A stretch of 63,757 bases of DNA, taken from the NCBI GenBank assembly GCA_022601345.1, contig JAJACU010000014.1, positions 1-63,757 of the forward strand. Direction: 5' to 3'. This DNA is from Chlamydiota bacterium. Lineage in GTDB: Bacteria > Chlamydiota > Chlamydiia > Chlamydiales > JAAZZY01. A program made the translations under genes and the position numbers. The notes beneath the pieces are model-generated. The model was not told the origin of the DNA and searched no databases. It worked only from the letters and a program-made list of their open reading frames with translations. Shown piece after piece: positions 16,290-27,230 of this stretch. Numbering within the stretch: the first letter of the stretch is position 1; every line of letters starts with the position of its first letter.

Positions 16290-18002
16290 ATGTCAACCCA
16301 AACCCCAAACCAATTACACGAAAATATATTAGATGATGTTGAATTTGTCGAAGAGGACGCTCAACTATTCCGCGAACTTTTAGGTGTCGCAGAAGATTCA
16401 ACTGACAGCGAAATGAATAATACCGTAGTGGGTTCTTTGCTAAAAGGTACAATTGTAGAAATTACTAAAGATTTTGTAGTTGTAGATGTAGGATTAAAAT
16501 CTGAAGGCCTAATACCTATTCAAGAATTTTCACAAGTTGATGAAATTTCTTTAGGAACTTCTGTTGAAGTTCTTTTAGAGCAACCTGAGAATGACAACGG
16601 ACAGATTGTTCTATCCAAAGAAAAAGCAGACAAGCAGCGTAAGTGGGAATACATTCTCGAAAATTGTAAAGAAGGAACAATCATTGAAGGAACAGTTATC
16701 CGTAAGGTTAAAGGTGGCTTGATGATTGACATCGGAATGGAAGCATTCCTACCTGGTTCACAAATAGACAACAAGCGCATTAAAAATCTTGACGAATACT
16801 TAGGTAAAACGTTTGACTTCAAAATTCTTAAAATCAACATTGAGAGAAAAAACATTGTTGTTTCAAGAAGAGAACTCCTTGAAGAAGAGCGCATAACTAA
16901 AAAAGTTGAAATGCTTGAAAATATTCAAGAAGGTGAAATCCATCCTGCAACTGTTAAAAACATTACTGACTTTGGAGTTTTCCTAGACCTTAATGGAATT
17001 GATGGACTTCTTCATATTACAGATATGACCTGGAAGAGAATTAAGCACCCATCTGAAATGGTTAACATTGGCGATGATATTGAAGTAATGATCCTTAACA
17101 TTGATAAGGAAAAAGGAAGAGTTGCTCTAGGCTTAAAACAAAAAGAACCCAATCCATGGGAAGAAATTGAAGCTAAATACCCTCCAGGAACTCAGGTTAA
17201 GGGTACTATTGTCAACTTACTTCCATACGGTGCATTTATTGAAATTGAACCCGGTATTGAAGGCTTAATCCACGTGTCAGAAATGTCATGGGTTAAGAAT
17301 ATCACAGATCCTACAGAAGTTGTTTCTAAAGGTGAAGAAGTTGAAGCCGTAGTTCTTTCAATCCAAAAAGAAGACGGAAAAATTTCACTCGGTATTAAGC
17401 AGACTGAAAGAAATCCATGGGAAGAAGTTGAAGCACGCTACCCTGTCGGCAATGTTGTAGAGGCTGAAGTTCGTAATTTAACGAACTATGGCGCTTTCGT
17501 AGAGTTAGAGCCTGGGCTTGATGGACTTATCCATATCTCAGACTTAAGCTGGACAAAGAAAGTGTCTCACCCTACTGAGATTTTAAAGAAAGGTGATAAA
17601 GTTAAAGCTAAAATCTTAACTGTTGATAAAGAGAGTAAAAAAATTACTCTTGGAATCAAGCAACTTTCTGAAAATCCTTGGGAAACTCTTGAAAATTCAG
17701 TGCCAATCGGTTCAAAAGTAAGTGGAACTGTTGTGAAAATCACAGCCTTTGGTGCTTTTGTTGAGTTAGACAGTGGCATGGAAGCTTTAATCCATGTAAC
17801 GGAGCTATCTGACAAACCGTTTGGTAAAGTTGAAGATGTTATTACTAAAGGTGATCACATTACAGCTAAGGTCATTAAAATTGACCCAGAGCACAAAAAA
17901 ATTGCTTTATCTTTGAAAAAAGAGTCTTCTCTTAGTGGCGATGTTTTAGATGATATTATCACATCATCTAATCAAGCTGACGAAGAAGACGAAGATAAAT
18001 AA
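16290..18002 (+). CDS. rpsA: Ribosomal protein S1
   Basis: S1 binds mRNA on the 30S subunit and helps initiation on structured leaders. The 570-residue protein contains six S1 (OB-fold) repeats. The last four are clear, with repeated [21 protein letters not shown]-like strands and linkers such as [13 protein letters not shown]. The N-terminal 40 residues are acidic, and so is the extreme C-terminus (DEEDEDK). A good AAGGAG precedes the ATG. It starts the block rpsA-nusA-infB-rbfA-truB-ribF, in the order of CT098-CT093. Confidence 0.98.
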   Translation: MSTQTPNQLHENILDDVEFVEEDAQLFRELLGVAEDSTDSEMNNTVVGSLLKGTIVEITKDFVVVDVGLKSEGLIPIQEFSQVDEISLGTSVEVLLEQPENDNGQIVLSKEKADKQRKWEYILENCKEGTIIEGTVIRKVKGGLMIDIGMEAFLPGSQIDNKRIKNLDEYLGKTFDFKILKINIERKNIVVSRRELLEEERITKKVEMLENIQEGEIHPATVKNITDFGVFLDLNGIDGLLHITDMTWKRIKHPSEMVNIGDDIEVMILNIDKEKGRVALGLKQKEPNPWEEIEAKYPPGTQVKGTIVNLLPYGAFIEIEPGIEGLIHVSEMSWVKNITDPTEVVSKGEEVEAVVLSIQKEDGKISLGIKQTERNPWEEVEARYPVGNVVEAEVRNLTNYGAFVELEPGLDGLIHISDLSWTKKVSHPTEILKKGDKVKAKILTVDKESKKITLGIKQLSENPWETLENSVPIGSKVSGTVVKITAFGAFVELDSGMEALIHVTELSDKPFGKVEDVITKGDHITAKVIKIDPEHKKIALSLKKESSLSGDVLDDIITSSNQADEEDEDK

Positions 18003-18021
18003 ACTTCAAGTTTACTGATTG

Positions 18022-18052
18022 TTAGGGCTCTTTCTATGTGATAGAGCCTTAA
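18022..18052 (+). other. Stem-loop between rpsA and nusA
   Basis: TTAGGGCTCT at 18022-18031 pairs with AGAGCCTTAA at 18043-18052 (nine of ten pairs) around an 11-base loop. No T-run follows, so it is more likely an attenuator, pause or processing site than a strong terminator. Confidence 0.45.
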
Positions 18053-18109
18053 CTTCAAATTGAAGAGATATAAACTAAACTACTACATTATTATTTAAGG
18101 CAAAACAAT

Positions 18110-19390
18110 ATGAATAAAGATCTTCTTGCTGTACTTGACTACCTAGATCGTGAAAAGGGAATTAAACGAAATATAGTTCTTCAAGCTATTGAAGACGCTC
18201 TTTATGCTGCAGCAGGTAAAAGCATTAAAGGTGTTCAAGACGTTCGCATTGACGTGGACTATCAGAGTGGAAAAATTGAAGTTTATGGTAAAAAAACAGT
18301 AGTAGAAAAAGTTAAAGTTAAAGAACTAGAGATCTTTGTAGAAGAAGCTCAAGACTATCATCCAGAGTGCGAATTAGGGGATCTCGTTGAAGTTCCAATT
18401 ACACCCAAAGATTTTGGTCGAATTGCAGCTCAAACCGCTCGTCAAGTTATTAGCCAAAAATTACGTGGCGCAGAACGAGATGTTATCTATGAAGAGTATC
18501 GACATAGAATTCATGAAATTGTGTCTGGAACTGTTAAGCATTTTGTAAGAGGCTCAGACATCATTATTGATTTAGGTAAAGTTGACGCTTTGCTTCCTAT
18601 GCGTGGGTATCCTAAGATTGAGCGCTATCAAATAGGTGAAAAAGTTACTGCGGTTATACTTGAAGTTGTCGACACAGAAAATGGTGGAGCTGAAGTTATT
18701 TTAAGCAGATCTGATCCTGAGTTTGCACGCCAACTATTTATTCAAGAGGTGCCTGAACTTAGTGAAGGTGTAATTGAAATTAAAAATATTGTTCGCGAAG
18801 CAGGTTATAGAGCCAAGATTGTAGTTTCATCAACTGATCCAAGAGTTGATCCTGTAGGTGCATGTGTAGGAATGCGCGGTAATCGAGTTAAAAACATTGT
18901 GCGCGAGCTTAACAATGAAAAAATTGACATTATACCAGCATCAGATGACCCCATTGAGCTACTTCAAAATGCACTTAATCCAATTGAAATTAAGAAAATT
19001 AGTATTAACGAGCAAGATCGTATTGTAACGATTGTTGTTGAAGATGAAGACTTCCCAACCGTTATTGGTAAAAGAGGCATGAATGCACGCCTTAACGGAA
19101 GACTTATCGAAGCAGAGCTTGAAGTTAAGCGAATGAGCGAATACCGTAAGTTCTTATCTATTCAGCAGCTTGAGCTTTCTGAATCAGATGATCCATCAAT
19201 GGATGAACCTCTACAATTAGAAACTGTGAATAAACTTGTACAAGACAACCTGATTGAAGCAGGCTTTGATACAAAGAGAAAAATTCTCTTAGCAACCCCA
19301 GAAGAAATTGTGAAAGGTGCTAGTATCAGCGAACTGTTAATTGACCAAGTCTTACAAGAGATACGCCAAAAGGGAGTTGATCTTGGCTAA
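18110..19390 (+). CDS. nusA: Transcription termination/antitermination factor NusA
   Basis: NusA binds RNA polymerase and modulates pausing, termination and antitermination. The 426-residue protein shows the N-terminal domain ([23 protein letters not shown]), an S1 domain near residues 140-205, and the KH region with [29 protein letters not shown] and [10 protein letters not shown]. As in chlamydiae, it lacks the acidic C-terminal repeats of E. coli NusA. The infB start overlaps its last eight bases. Confidence 0.97.
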   Translation: MNKDLLAVLDYLDREKGIKRNIVLQAIEDALYAAAGKSIKGVQDVRIDVDYQSGKIEVYGKKTVVEKVKVKELEIFVEEAQDYHPECELGDLVEVPITPKDFGRIAAQTARQVISQKLRGAERDVIYEEYRHRIHEIVSGTVKHFVRGSDIIIDLGKVDALLPMRGYPKIERYQIGEKVTAVILEVVDTENGGAEVILSRSDPEFARQLFIQEVPELSEGVIEIKNIVREAGYRAKIVVSSTDPRVDPVGACVGMRGNRVKNIVRELNNEKIDIIPASDDPIELLQNALNPIEIKKISINEQDRIVTIVVEDEDFPTVIGKRGMNARLNGRLIEAELEVKRMSEYRKFLSIQQLELSESDDPSMDEPLQLETVNKLVQDNLIEAGFDTKRKILLATPEEIVKGASISELLIDQVLQEIRQKGVDLG

Positions 19391-21860
19391 AGAAATTAAA
19401 TTATCAATAAAAAATAAGCAACTTGCTGATGGCCTGAATTTAAATAAGCTTAAAAATAAGCTTATTAAGAAACAGGATAAAGAAACTGTTGAGCCTCCAG
19501 CAAAGAAAGTTGCCAAAAAGGCTACAACTAAACCTAAAACAGACGAAAAAAAGCCTGTTGTTAAAAAAGTAGCTAAAGCAGCTTCTGCCCCAAAAACGCA
19601 GTCGACTCCTAAAACGCATACTATCAAAGAAAAGTCTAAGACTCCTCCTCCACTTAAAACTGAAGAGCCAAAAGTTAAAGCAGAAAAAAAACCTGTAACT
19701 ACAGGAAGAACTCCCCCACCCCTGCGTAAACCTATTAGCAAAGAAGACATTAAGCATGAACTTCGAGTCGATAGACCCATTAAGATTAAGCGCTTTGCTA
19801 AAGGATCCGAGGAAGAGACTAAAAAAGTAGAGACCCCCAAAACGACTAAAGCCCCAGAGAAGAAATTTGAGAAAAAGGCTGCCGAACCTAAAAAGTCTTC
19901 CCTCAAGCAGACGAAGGGTTTTAAAGATTATAAAGATCTTCCGACAGCAAAAAAATCAAAGAACATGCCTGCTTTTGACTCTAGAAACAGACATGGATTA
20001 ACAGCTCCTGATGAAGGAACTTGGCAGCGTCGCAGAAGAAGGCCAAGAACAAAGAAATCATATGAAGAAGACACGACTATAAGACCTAGTGAGCTCAAGA
20101 TACGAATTCCTATTACAATTAAGAACTTAGCAGTTGCAATGAAAATTAAATCGTCTCAGCTAATTTCTGTATTATTTAAACAAGGGTTAACTCTAACGCT
20201 AAATGATATTCTAGAAGATGAAACAACAATACAACTGCTTGGACAGGAATTTAGTTGTGACATTCAAATTGACACAGCTGAGCAAGATCGCATTCAGATT
20301 ACCGACAAGCTTTTAGAAGAAGAAATTAAAGAAACTGACGAAAGTAAATTAGCTATTCGCCCACCTGTTGTAACTTTCATGGGGCACGTAGACCACGGTA
20401 AAACAAGCTTGATTGACGCTATTAGAAAATCTAATAGAGTAGCTTCAGAGGCTGGAGACATTACGCAGCACATCGGGGCTTTTCAGTGCACTACTTCTCA
20501 TGGACCCATTACAGTTTTAGATACTCCAGGTCACGAAGCTTTTTCAGCAATGAGAAGCCGTGGAGCTAATGTTACTGACATTGTTGTGTTGGTAGTAGCT
20601 GGTGATGAAGGCATAAAAGATCAGACCATCGAAGCGCTAAAACAAGCAAAAGAAGCCGCTGTAACGCTTATTGTTGCGATTAACAAATCAGACAAAGAGA
20701 ACTTTGACACTGATCCGATCTACAGAGGTCTTTCAGACCACGAGCTTATTCCTGAGCAATGGGGCGGAACAACTATCATGGTAAATTGTTCAGCTAAAAC
20801 GGGTGACGGCATACCAGAACTTTTAGAGTTAATTGCCCTGCAGTCTGAAATCTTAGAGCTTAAAGCAAACTCAGACTTTAGAGCACGAGGCACAGTGCTT
20901 GAGTCGGAAGTACATAAAGGTATGGGTAATGTTGCGACTCTACTAGTCCAAAATGGAACGCTAAATGTTGGTGATGCTGTAGTATTTGACCACCATTATG
21001 CTAGGATTAAAACACTAATTAACGACGTAGGCCAAAGAATTCAACATGCTGGTCCTTCGACACCTGTAGAAATCACAGGAATGTCGGGTTTACCTGAGGC
21101 TGGACACGAGTTTATTGTTGTCCCAACAGAAAAAGAAGCAAAACAAATTTCAGAGATGAGAATCCTCGAATTCAAAGCTGGAATATCTGACCATAGACGT
21201 GCGAAGCAAAAAGACAACTTCTTAGAAAACAGTGACCAAATTGAAAGAAAAATCTTAACTTTGATTCTGCGAGCAGATGTACAGGGTTCATTAGAGGCTC
21301 TTAAACATTCTTTAAGCAAAATTGAAACTCAAAAAGTTGATCTTAATATTATTAGCTGTAGTGTTGGTGAAGTAACAGAGTCTGACATACAACTTGCCAA
21401 GACTTCCGGTGCTTGCATCATAGGTTTCCATACACGAATTGAAAGCCACGCTGAAGAATTGATGAAGAATATGAATGTTCTCATAAAAATGCCTAAAATT
21501 ATTTACGAAGCAGTAGATATCATCAAAGAACTAATGGTTAAAACATTAGACAAAGTTGAAAAAGAGACTGACAAAAGTAAATTAGAAGTTAAGGCCGTAT
21601 TTAAAGCCTCACGTGTCGGAAAGATTGCCGGATGTAGCGTTCAAAGTGGTTTAATAACAAGAAACCATAAAGCAAGAGTTATTAGAGATGGCACAATGGT
21701 CTGGAAGGGTAATATTTCTTCCTTGAAAAGAGAAAAAGAAGATGTTAGAGAAGTGAAAAAGGGTATGGAATGTGGAGTTGTCCTCGAGAAATACACTGAT
21801 ATTGAAGTTGGCGATATTATTGAATCCTTTGAAGTAACCTATCACGAACAAACACTGTAG
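19383..21860 (+). CDS. infB: Translation initiation factor IF-2
   Basis: IF-2 is the GTPase that places fMet-tRNA on the 30S subunit. The N-terminal third is a Lys/Pro/Ala-rich variable region. An IF2N domain lies near residues 245-300. The GTPase domain starts near residue 333 with [17 protein letters not shown] and NKSD, followed by domains II-IV. I chose the TTG at 19383 because AAGGGAG lies eight bases upstream and the following [12 protein letters not shown] resembles the chlamydial IF-2 start. The frame also opens 42 bases earlier inside nusA, but without an RBS. The length of 825 residues is normal. Confidence 0.97.
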   Translation: MAKEIKLSIKNKQLADGLNLNKLKNKLIKKQDKETVEPPAKKVAKKATTKPKTDEKKPVVKKVAKAASAPKTQSTPKTHTIKEKSKTPPPLKTEEPKVKAEKKPVTTGRTPPPLRKPISKEDIKHELRVDRPIKIKRFAKGSEEETKKVETPKTTKAPEKKFEKKAAEPKKSSLKQTKGFKDYKDLPTAKKSKNMPAFDSRNRHGLTAPDEGTWQRRRRRPRTKKSYEEDTTIRPSELKIRIPITIKNLAVAMKIKSSQLISVLFKQGLTLTLNDILEDETTIQLLGQEFSCDIQIDTAEQDRIQITDKLLEEEIKETDESKLAIRPPVVTFMGHVDHGKTSLIDAIRKSNRVASEAGDITQHIGAFQCTTSHGPITVLDTPGHEAFSAMRSRGANVTDIVVLVVAGDEGIKDQTIEALKQAKEAAVTLIVAINKSDKENFDTDPIYRGLSDHELIPEQWGGTTIMVNCSAKTGDGIPELLELIALQSEILELKANSDFRARGTVLESEVHKGMGNVATLLVQNGTLNVGDAVVFDHHYARIKTLINDVGQRIQHAGPSTPVEITGMSGLPEAGHEFIVVPTEKEAKQISEMRILEFKAGISDHRRAKQKDNFLENSDQIERKILTLILRADVQGSLEALKHSLSKIETQKVDLNIISCSVGEVTESDIQLAKTSGACIIGFHTRIESHAEELMKNMNVLIKMPKIIYEAVDIIKELMVKTLDKVEKETDKSKLEVKAVFKASRVGKIAGCSVQSGLITRNHKARVIRDGTMVWKGNISSLKREKEDVREVKKGMECGVVLEKYTDIEVGDIIESFEVTYHEQTL

Positions 21861-21863
21861 ACT

Positions 21864-22226
21864 ATGAGCATAAATAAAAGAACATTTAGACTTAATTCAC
21901 TACTTAGAGAAGTTATCTCTGAAGTTATTAGATCTGATGTGAAAAATCCTAATATACATGAACTTTTAACTGTTACTGAAGTTGATATCAGTAGAGATCT
22001 TCACTCTGCTAAAGTTTATATCAGTGTAATAGGACCACAGTCTGAAAAAGATAAAACTTTAAAAGCTCTGCAATCTGCTTCAGGGTATGTTGGAGTTACA
22101 GCGGCTAAAAAAGTTACACTTCGTTATTTTCCACAATTGACTTTCAAACTTGATGAATCTGTGGAAAAGCACATGCAAATTGATGAATTGTTAAACAAAA
22201 TTAATATCGATAAAAATCCACAATAA
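21864..22226 (+). CDS. rbfA: Ribosome-binding factor A
   Basis: RbfA binds immature 30S subunits and supports 16S rRNA 5'-end maturation. The 120-residue protein has the single KH-type fold: RTFRLNSLLREVISEVIRSDVKNP at the start, VTEVDISRDLHSAKVYISV, and a C-terminal RYFPQLTFKLDESVEKHMQIDELL. It lies three bases after infB, as is usual. Confidence 0.96.
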   Translation: MSINKRTFRLNSLLREVISEVIRSDVKNPNIHELLTVTEVDISRDLHSAKVYISVIGPQSEKDKTLKALQSASGYVGVTAAKKVTLRYFPQLTFKLDESVEKHMQIDELLNKINIDKNPQ

Positions 22227-22233
22227 AACTTTA

Positions 22234-22920
22234 ATGACCTTACAAGCAAACAGTACCTACGGCATTGCTCTCATAAACAAACCCGTAGAAAAAACTTCTT
22301 TTTTTCTTGTAAGTTTTTTGCGTCGACTAACTTCTGTGAGATGTATAGGCCATGCAGGCACATTAGATCCATTTGCTACAGGAGTTATGGTTCTTCTTAT
22401 AGGAAAACCCTTTACAAGGCTTTCTAACGAGCTCATTTCATTTGATAAGGAATATAAAGCTAAATTAAAGTTTGGCTCAGCTACAGACTCTCATGATCTA
22501 GATGGTGAAGTTACGATGACTTCAGATATTATCCCGACAATTGCTGAGATTGAGACAGTATGTGAACAATTTCAAGGAGAAGTTCTTCAAACTCCCCCTA
22601 TGTTTTCTGCAAAAAAAGTAAAAGGTAAAAAACTTTACGAACTTGCAAGACAAGGTAAGGTTATTGAGAGAAAATCAAAAAAGGTCACCATTAAGTTAGA
22701 AATTTTATCATATGAGTACCCTTATTTAGATATTCATGTCACCTGCTCCTCTGGAACATACATTAGAACTATTGCAGATGATATTGGCCAAAAACTTGGC
22801 TGCGGAGCACACCTCGTTGAGCTTTTGCGCACAAGAGTTGGTCCTTTTCATTTACAAGAATGCCAGGAATGTGATGAACTTACAGATTCTTCTAAACTCA
22901 ACTTAAGGCAAAATTGGTGA
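22234..22920 (+). CDS. truB: tRNA pseudouridine(55) synthase
   Basis: TruB makes pseudouridine 55 in the T-loop of tRNAs. The motif GHAGTLDPFATGVMVLLIG contains the catalytic Asp. SFDKEYKAKLKFGSATDSHDLDGE, TPPMFSAKKVKGKKLYELARQGK and CSSGTYIRTIADDIG are family signatures. At 228 residues it is short because it lacks the C-terminal PUA domain, as in other chlamydial TruB proteins. It follows rbfA by seven bases and overlaps ribF. Confidence 0.96.
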   Translation: MTLQANSTYGIALINKPVEKTSFFLVSFLRRLTSVRCIGHAGTLDPFATGVMVLLIGKPFTRLSNELISFDKEYKAKLKFGSATDSHDLDGEVTMTSDIIPTIAEIETVCEQFQGEVLQTPPMFSAKKVKGKKLYELARQGKVIERKSKKVTIKLEILSYEYPYLDIHVTCSSGTYIRTIADDIGQKLGCGAHLVELLRTRVGPFHLQECQECDELTDSSKLNLRQNW

Positions 22921-23825
22921 AATTTTCAACCAAGCTCTCTGAGCATTTTGTATCAAACACACCTATAATAGTCACAGTAGGTTTCTTTGACGGATTACAT
23001 TTAGCACACCAACACCTTTTCAATAAAGTGAGTGAACTTAAAGGGAAAAATGGATTCTCATATGTAATTAGCTTTTCTAATCACCCTAAAACAGTCATAA
23101 AACCTGATATAGAACTTCCTTTAATTAGCACAAATCAACACCGATTTGATCTCATTAAAAATCAGAATATAGACAGTCTGATAATGTTACCCTTCACTCA
23201 GGAGCTTAAAGAGCTTTCGCCTGATGAATTTATTTCCGAATTATGTGAAAAGCTTGCTTTTACGGATCTTGTAGTTGGCCCTGACTCTACAATAGGGAAA
23301 GACAAGGAAGGTGATTATGAACTTCTTCGTCTTCTTAGCATGAAATATTCTTTCAAGATACACAAGTTAGATTTTATAAAATCTGGCCCACTAACTATAT
23401 CTTCTACATTGATTAGAAAAAAAATTGTTGAAGGAGACCTTGACTTGGTGAACAAACTTTTAGGCAGAACCTACTCTATTGTAGCAGAAGTTACTGAAGG
23501 AGATCAGCAAGGTCGACAAATGGGCTATCCAACACTTAATTTTGATGTTGATGGCCTCTGCTTGCCACCTTGTGGTGTTTATAAAGTTAGTGTTATAAAG
23601 AATCAAAAAAAACAGCTCGCTATTGCAAACCTTGGATTTGCTCCATCGCTAAAATTAAGGCAATTTCCAGTATTAGAAGTCCATCTACTTGAAGGCACAA
23701 AACATCAGTATGGAGACAAAGTAGAAGTCCAATTCGAAAAATTTGTCAGGCCTGAAAAAAAGTTTCATTCAGTTGACGAACTCAAAGCCCAAATATCAAA
23801 AGATATCGAAAGCCTTAGTGCTTAG
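22914..23825 (+). CDS. ribF: Bifunctional riboflavin kinase/FAD synthetase
   Basis: RibF phosphorylates riboflavin to FMN and adenylates it to FAD. The N-terminal adenylyltransferase half has GFFDGLHLAHQHLFNKV (HxGH-like) and ISSTLIRKKIVEGDLDLVNKLLGR. The C-terminal kinase half has GRQMGYPTLNF and PPCGVYKVSV. Length is 303 residues. The start is TTG at 22914 or GTG at 22917, with AAGGCA just upstream, overlapping the truB stop. Its own stop shares TTAG with the convergent hydroxylase gene. In Chlamydia the next gene is ychF; here about 8 kb intervene. Confidence 0.95.
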   Translation: MVKFSTKLSEHFVSNTPIIVTVGFFDGLHLAHQHLFNKVSELKGKNGFSYVISFSNHPKTVIKPDIELPLISTNQHRFDLIKNQNIDSLIMLPFTQELKELSPDEFISELCEKLAFTDLVVGPDSTIGKDKEGDYELLRLLSMKYSFKIHKLDFIKSGPLTISSTLIRKKIVEGDLDLVNKLLGRTYSIVAEVTEGDQQGRQMGYPTLNFDVDGLCLPPCGVYKVSVIKNQKKQLAIANLGFAPSLKLRQFPVLEVHLLEGTKHQYGDKVEVQFEKFVRPEKKFHSVDELKAQISKDIESLSA

Positions 23826-24493
23826 CCTTCTTGTTCTTCATCATCGATTAAGCCTGGCTCTTTTTGCTGAACTTCCTTGCTTACTTTTACAGCAACCTTG
23901 CTCGGCATAGTTCTAAAGATAAGATCCCAAAATGGTGAAGAAACTCCATAAGCTTTAGTTTCATCCTGATAGTGATGCTTCAAGTGGTGTATCCAGAGCC
24001 ATTTTAATTTTTTTGGCGCTTTAGATTGGTGCACCTTGAAGTGAGTGTACGCATAGCTTAAGTACCCAAACAAGAAGCCAGGAAGAAAGACAAAAACTTT
24101 TGTATTGAGCAATAGATAGAAAACTCCAAAAAAGACAGCCATAAAAATAGTGGCTGGAACAGGCGGCATAAACATCCTCTTAAAATCAGACGGTTGTTCA
24201 TGATGCACGCCATGTACAGTGTGTGAAATTTTCCCAAGGAATGGATGCTTATCAGTTGTTATATGAAAGAAGAATCGGTGTAGTAAATATTCAGCAACGG
24301 TCCACGAAACATAACCTATAAAAAATATCCCAAGTATCTTTCCGATTCCAGCTACAAAGCCAAAATGGTAATTGATGTATAATAAAGAGGAGCTACAAGT
24401 TAAGTTATACAGTATTGCTACAGTTGGATGCACCCGAGTCAGACTCTCTAAAGCATTACTTTTAAACATCCTTTTAGATTTAAATTTCTTCAT
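23822..24493 (-). CDS. Fatty acid hydroxylase superfamily protein (FA2H/Scs7-like)
   Basis: This 223-residue membrane di-iron oxygenase belongs to the fatty acid hydroxylase/sterol desaturase superfamily. His motifs are HRFFFH (72-77), HTVHGVHHE (91-99), HFKVH and HHLKHHYQDE, in the arrangement seen in fatty acid 2-hydroxylases (FA2H, yeast Scs7). Three or four hydrophobic segments surround them. There is no cytochrome b5 domain, which the yeast enzyme carries. It probably hydroxylates acyl chains of membrane or host-derived lipids; the substrate is inferred. It is divergent from the glucoamylase gene and convergent with ribF. Confidence 0.85.
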   Translation of the reverse strand: MKKFKSKRMFKSNALESLTRVHPTVAILYNLTCSSSLLYINYHFGFVAGIGKILGIFFIGYVSWTVAEYLLHRFFFHITTDKHPFLGKISHTVHGVHHEQPSDFKRMFMPPVPATIFMAVFFGVFYLLLNTKVFVFLPGFLFGYLSYAYTHFKVHQSKAPKKLKWLWIHHLKHHYQDETKAYGVSSPFWDLIFRTMPSKVAVKVSKEVQQKEPGLIDDEEQEG

Positions 24494-24523
24494 AACGACC
24501 CCAATTGGCTACCTCTTGATCTT

Positions 24524-24552
24524 CAAATAAAAGATACTGCTATTTATTTCAA
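24524..24552 (-). promoter_or_regulatory. Putative promoter of the hydroxylase gene
   Basis: On the minus strand TTGAAA (24547-24552), a 17-base spacer and TATTTG (24524-24529) precede the hydroxylase, whose ATG follows a GGGG Shine-Dalgarno-like run. Confidence 0.4.
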
Positions 24553-24670
24553 GAAACTCTTCAAGCCATTAATTACAAGTTGCTAATGGAATTTTAATCT
24601 AGAAAAAACTTTTATTAGGGTTTTGCTTAAGACCTTTTATTCTGATGAAGATCTAAAATAAAATTATCTG

Positions 24671-24700
24671 TTGATATAAAAACTCTACAGAGGGTAGATA
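24671..24700 (+). promoter_or_regulatory. Putative promoter of the glucoamylase gene
   Basis: TTGATA at 24671-24676, an 18-base spacer and TAGATA at 24695-24700. The leader would be about 25 bases and has no obvious Shine-Dalgarno. Confidence 0.4.
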
Positions 24701-24729
24701 AAGTAACTTTAAAACAAATTCCTTAAGTT

Positions 24730-27099
24730 ATGCCTCATAAAAAAATTGCCCCAGGAAAACCCGGTGTTACCCCTCAGTGGACCTCTAGTCAAAAAACAGG
24801 AGTCGGCACTTCTGTAGAAATGAATAGCAGAACTTGGTTTACCATCTCTCATGGAATTATAAATGAGGTTTACTACCCAACAGTTGACACTCCTAACACC
24901 CGTGACTGCCAGTTTATTGTAACTGATGGCAAAACCTTTTTTAGCGAAGAGAAAAGAGACTGCAACTCTGAAACAAAAAATATACAACCTGGAATAGGCG
25001 GCTACGAGGTCGTAAATACGCATAAAAAAGGTTTCTATAAAATCAAAAAACGTATCTATTGCAACCCCTATAATAGCACTTTAATTCAAGAAGTTGAGTT
25101 TATTCCATTGGTGAAAAAGAACTTTAGAGTTTTCTCTCTTTTAGCTCCCCATATGAATTCAAAAGGCGCCTCGAACAATGCATTTGTAAAAAACTATAAA
25201 GGAGAAGACTTCTTAACAGCCACTCGCATTGACCACTACCATATCGTAATGGGCTCTGATCGTCCTTTTAAGGCTCTTTCTTGTGGTTATGTTGGAGTCT
25301 CTGATGGATACCAAGAGCTTAAAAAAAATAAATACTTAAAAAATATTTATACGCAAGCAACAAAAGGCACAGTTTCTCTAACAGGTGAAATTGACTTAGA
25401 GAAAGGAAACAAGTTTTCATTACTTATATCATTTGGCCACAGCTTTGAGGAAGCTGCAAAAACCTGTAGAGCTACATTGTTTCACAATATGGGGCACCTA
25501 CTTAAAAAATTTATTCAAGGCTGGGAAAAAACCATCCAAAAGCAACCTAAGATTTCTTTTATAAATAAAGAAGCAAAAGCTTTATATGAATCAAGTATAA
25601 TGGTTCTCAATACTCACCTTGGAAAGGTAGCTCCAGGAAATGTTATTGCTTCTTTATCCATACCGTGGGGCTCACACAAAGGAGATGATGATTTAGGAGG
25701 ATACCACTTAATATGGCCAAGAGATTTAGTAGAAATTTCTGGTGGATTTATTGCTTCAGGTGATGCGGAAACAGCAAGGCTTATTTTGCATTTTCTTGCA
25801 AGTATTCAAGAGGCAGATGGTCATTTTGCTCAATGCCTTTGGCACACAGGAAAACCTTATTGGAATAATATCCAAATGGATGAAACCGCCCTTCCTGTTA
25901 TATTAGCTGGAACCCTAAAAGAGAAAAAAGCTTTAAAATGGCTCGACCCTTGGCCTATGGTTTCCAAAGCTATACAATACATAATCAAAAATGGTCCTGT
26001 AACGCTACAAGATCGTTGGGAAGAAGATGGAGGCTACACTGCTTTTACTTTAGCTTGTGAAATTTCTGCGTTGCTTATTGGAGCCGACTTCTATGATGAA
26101 CGCGGTTTAAAAAAAGAAGCTAAATATCTCAGAGAAATAGCTGATTACTGGAATGCTAGCATTGAAAAGTGGACATACGCTAAAAACACTAAGTTGAGCA
26201 AAAAATGCAATGTAGACGGCTACTATGTACGCATTACTCCAGATAATTTAAAGTCCAATAAATTTAATGAGATTATCGAAGTAAAAAATAGACCTGCAGA
26301 TCACACGTTCAAGACTGCTTCTGAAATTGTGAGTTGTGATAGCCTAGCATTAGTTCGCTTTGGTCTTCGTAGTGCCGATGATCCAAAGATATTAAATACA
26401 ATTAAAGTTATTGATAAGCTATTAAAAAAAGAGACTAAATGTGGACCTGTTTGGAAACGCTACAATGAAGATGGCTATGGAGAACATAAAAACGGGGCTC
26501 CTTTTGATGGAACAGGAATCGGACGAGGCTGGCCATTAATAACCGCTGAGAGAGCACATTATGAAATAGCTCTTGGTAACCATAAAAAAGCTTGTGAACT
26601 ATTAAAGGCTGTTATCAAGCAAGCAGGAGAAAATTATTTAATCCCAGAGCAAATATGGGATGATAAAGACATTCCTAAGAAATTTCTCTTTAACGGCAAG
26701 CCAACACTTGGAGCAATGCCTCTTGTGTGGGCACATGCTGAATATTTAAAGCTCGTTAGATCATTAAATGATAAAAAGATCTATGACTGCCCCAAACAAA
26801 CCCTGAAACGCTATAGCAAAAAAAAACCCATCAGTCCCCTTCAAATATGGAAACCTAATCACAGGATTAGAGACTTAGATCCATCGAAGGTTTTGCGTAT
26901 TGAAGTTTTTGAACCCTGTTGCATTCTTTACACAATAGGTGATAAAAAAGTAGAGACCAAGATGAAAGATTCATTGCTGGGCCTCTATTACTTAGACCTG
27001 AAACCCAGCATTTGGAAGAAACAATCTAAAATACAATTTAAGTTTGTCAATCATTCCAAATTCAAAAAGAAATCATTTACAATTGAAGTTAAATCCTAA
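24730..27099 (+). CDS. GH15 glucoamylase (glucan 1,4-alpha-glucosidase/glucodextranase-like)
   Basis: This 789-residue enzyme is predicted to release glucose from the non-reducing ends of alpha-glucans. The N-terminal about 270 residues match the beta-sandwich domain of bacterial GH15 enzymes (TGVGTSVEMNSRTWFTISHGIINEVYYP). The catalytic (alpha/alpha)6 barrel includes HLIWPRDLVE near 325, a catalytic-acid region RWEEDGGYTAF near 427, and GIGRGWPLITAERAHYE near 600 with the second catalytic Glu. There is no signal peptide, so it should act in the cytosol, perhaps on stored glycogen, unless exported by another route. It lies just before gnd-zwf-glk, so glucose released could be phosphorylated and oxidised at once. 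Confidence 0.92.
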   Translation: MPHKKIAPGKPGVTPQWTSSQKTGVGTSVEMNSRTWFTISHGIINEVYYPTVDTPNTRDCQFIVTDGKTFFSEEKRDCNSETKNIQPGIGGYEVVNTHKKGFYKIKKRIYCNPYNSTLIQEVEFIPLVKKNFRVFSLLAPHMNSKGASNNAFVKNYKGEDFLTATRIDHYHIVMGSDRPFKALSCGYVGVSDGYQELKKNKYLKNIYTQATKGTVSLTGEIDLEKGNKFSLLISFGHSFEEAAKTCRATLFHNMGHLLKKFIQGWEKTIQKQPKISFINKEAKALYESSIMVLNTHLGKVAPGNVIASLSIPWGSHKGDDDLGGYHLIWPRDLVEISGGFIASGDAETARLILHFLASIQEADGHFAQCLWHTGKPYWNNIQMDETALPVILAGTLKEKKALKWLDPWPMVSKAIQYIIKNGPVTLQDRWEEDGGYTAFTLACEISALLIGADFYDERGLKKEAKYLREIADYWNASIEKWTYAKNTKLSKKCNVDGYYVRITPDNLKSNKFNEIIEVKNRPADHTFKTASEIVSCDSLALVRFGLRSADDPKILNTIKVIDKLLKKETKCGPVWKRYNEDGYGEHKNGAPFDGTGIGRGWPLITAERAHYEIALGNHKKACELLKAVIKQAGENYLIPEQIWDDKDIPKKFLFNGKPTLGAMPLVWAHAEYLKLVRSLNDKKIYDCPKQTLKRYSKKKPISPLQIWKPNHRIRDLDPSKVLRIEVFEPCCILYTIGDKKVETKMKDSLLGLYYLDLKPSIWKKQSKIQFKFVNHSKFKKKSFTIEVKS

Positions 27100-27164
27100 C
27101 AAACGCCCACTTACAACATCTAAATATTTAAAAATTAGATTGTTAAAAAAATATTTTTTCTAGC

Positions 27165-27193
27165 TTGAAAAGCCCTAAATCATCTGCTAGAAG
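27165..27193 (+). promoter_or_regulatory. Putative promoter of the gnd-zwf-glk operon
   Basis: TTGAAA at 27165-27170, a 17-base spacer and TAGAAG at 27188-27193 precede gnd. A GGAGG Shine-Dalgarno lies about nine bases before its ATG. Confidence 0.45.
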
Positions 27194-27230
27194 CGAAATT
27201 AAAGGTAAATATTTTTTGGAGGCAACAGTT

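Noticed and set aside
16520-16894. 124-codon minus-strand frame inside rpsA
   Set aside because: rpsA is a certain gene on the other strand, and the antisense product resembles nothing and has no start signals.
19352-19906. 184-codon open frame on the minus strand
   Set aside because: It lies opposite the Lys/Pro/Ala-rich IF-2 N-terminus. Repetitive Lys codons keep the antisense frame open, and there is no RBS or recognisable protein.
27165-27230. TTG start upstream of gnd adding 22 residues
   Set aside because: That TTG is the first triplet of a TTGAAA -35 box, and the ATG at 27231 has a GGAGG Shine-Dalgarno and starts the Rossmann fold directly.
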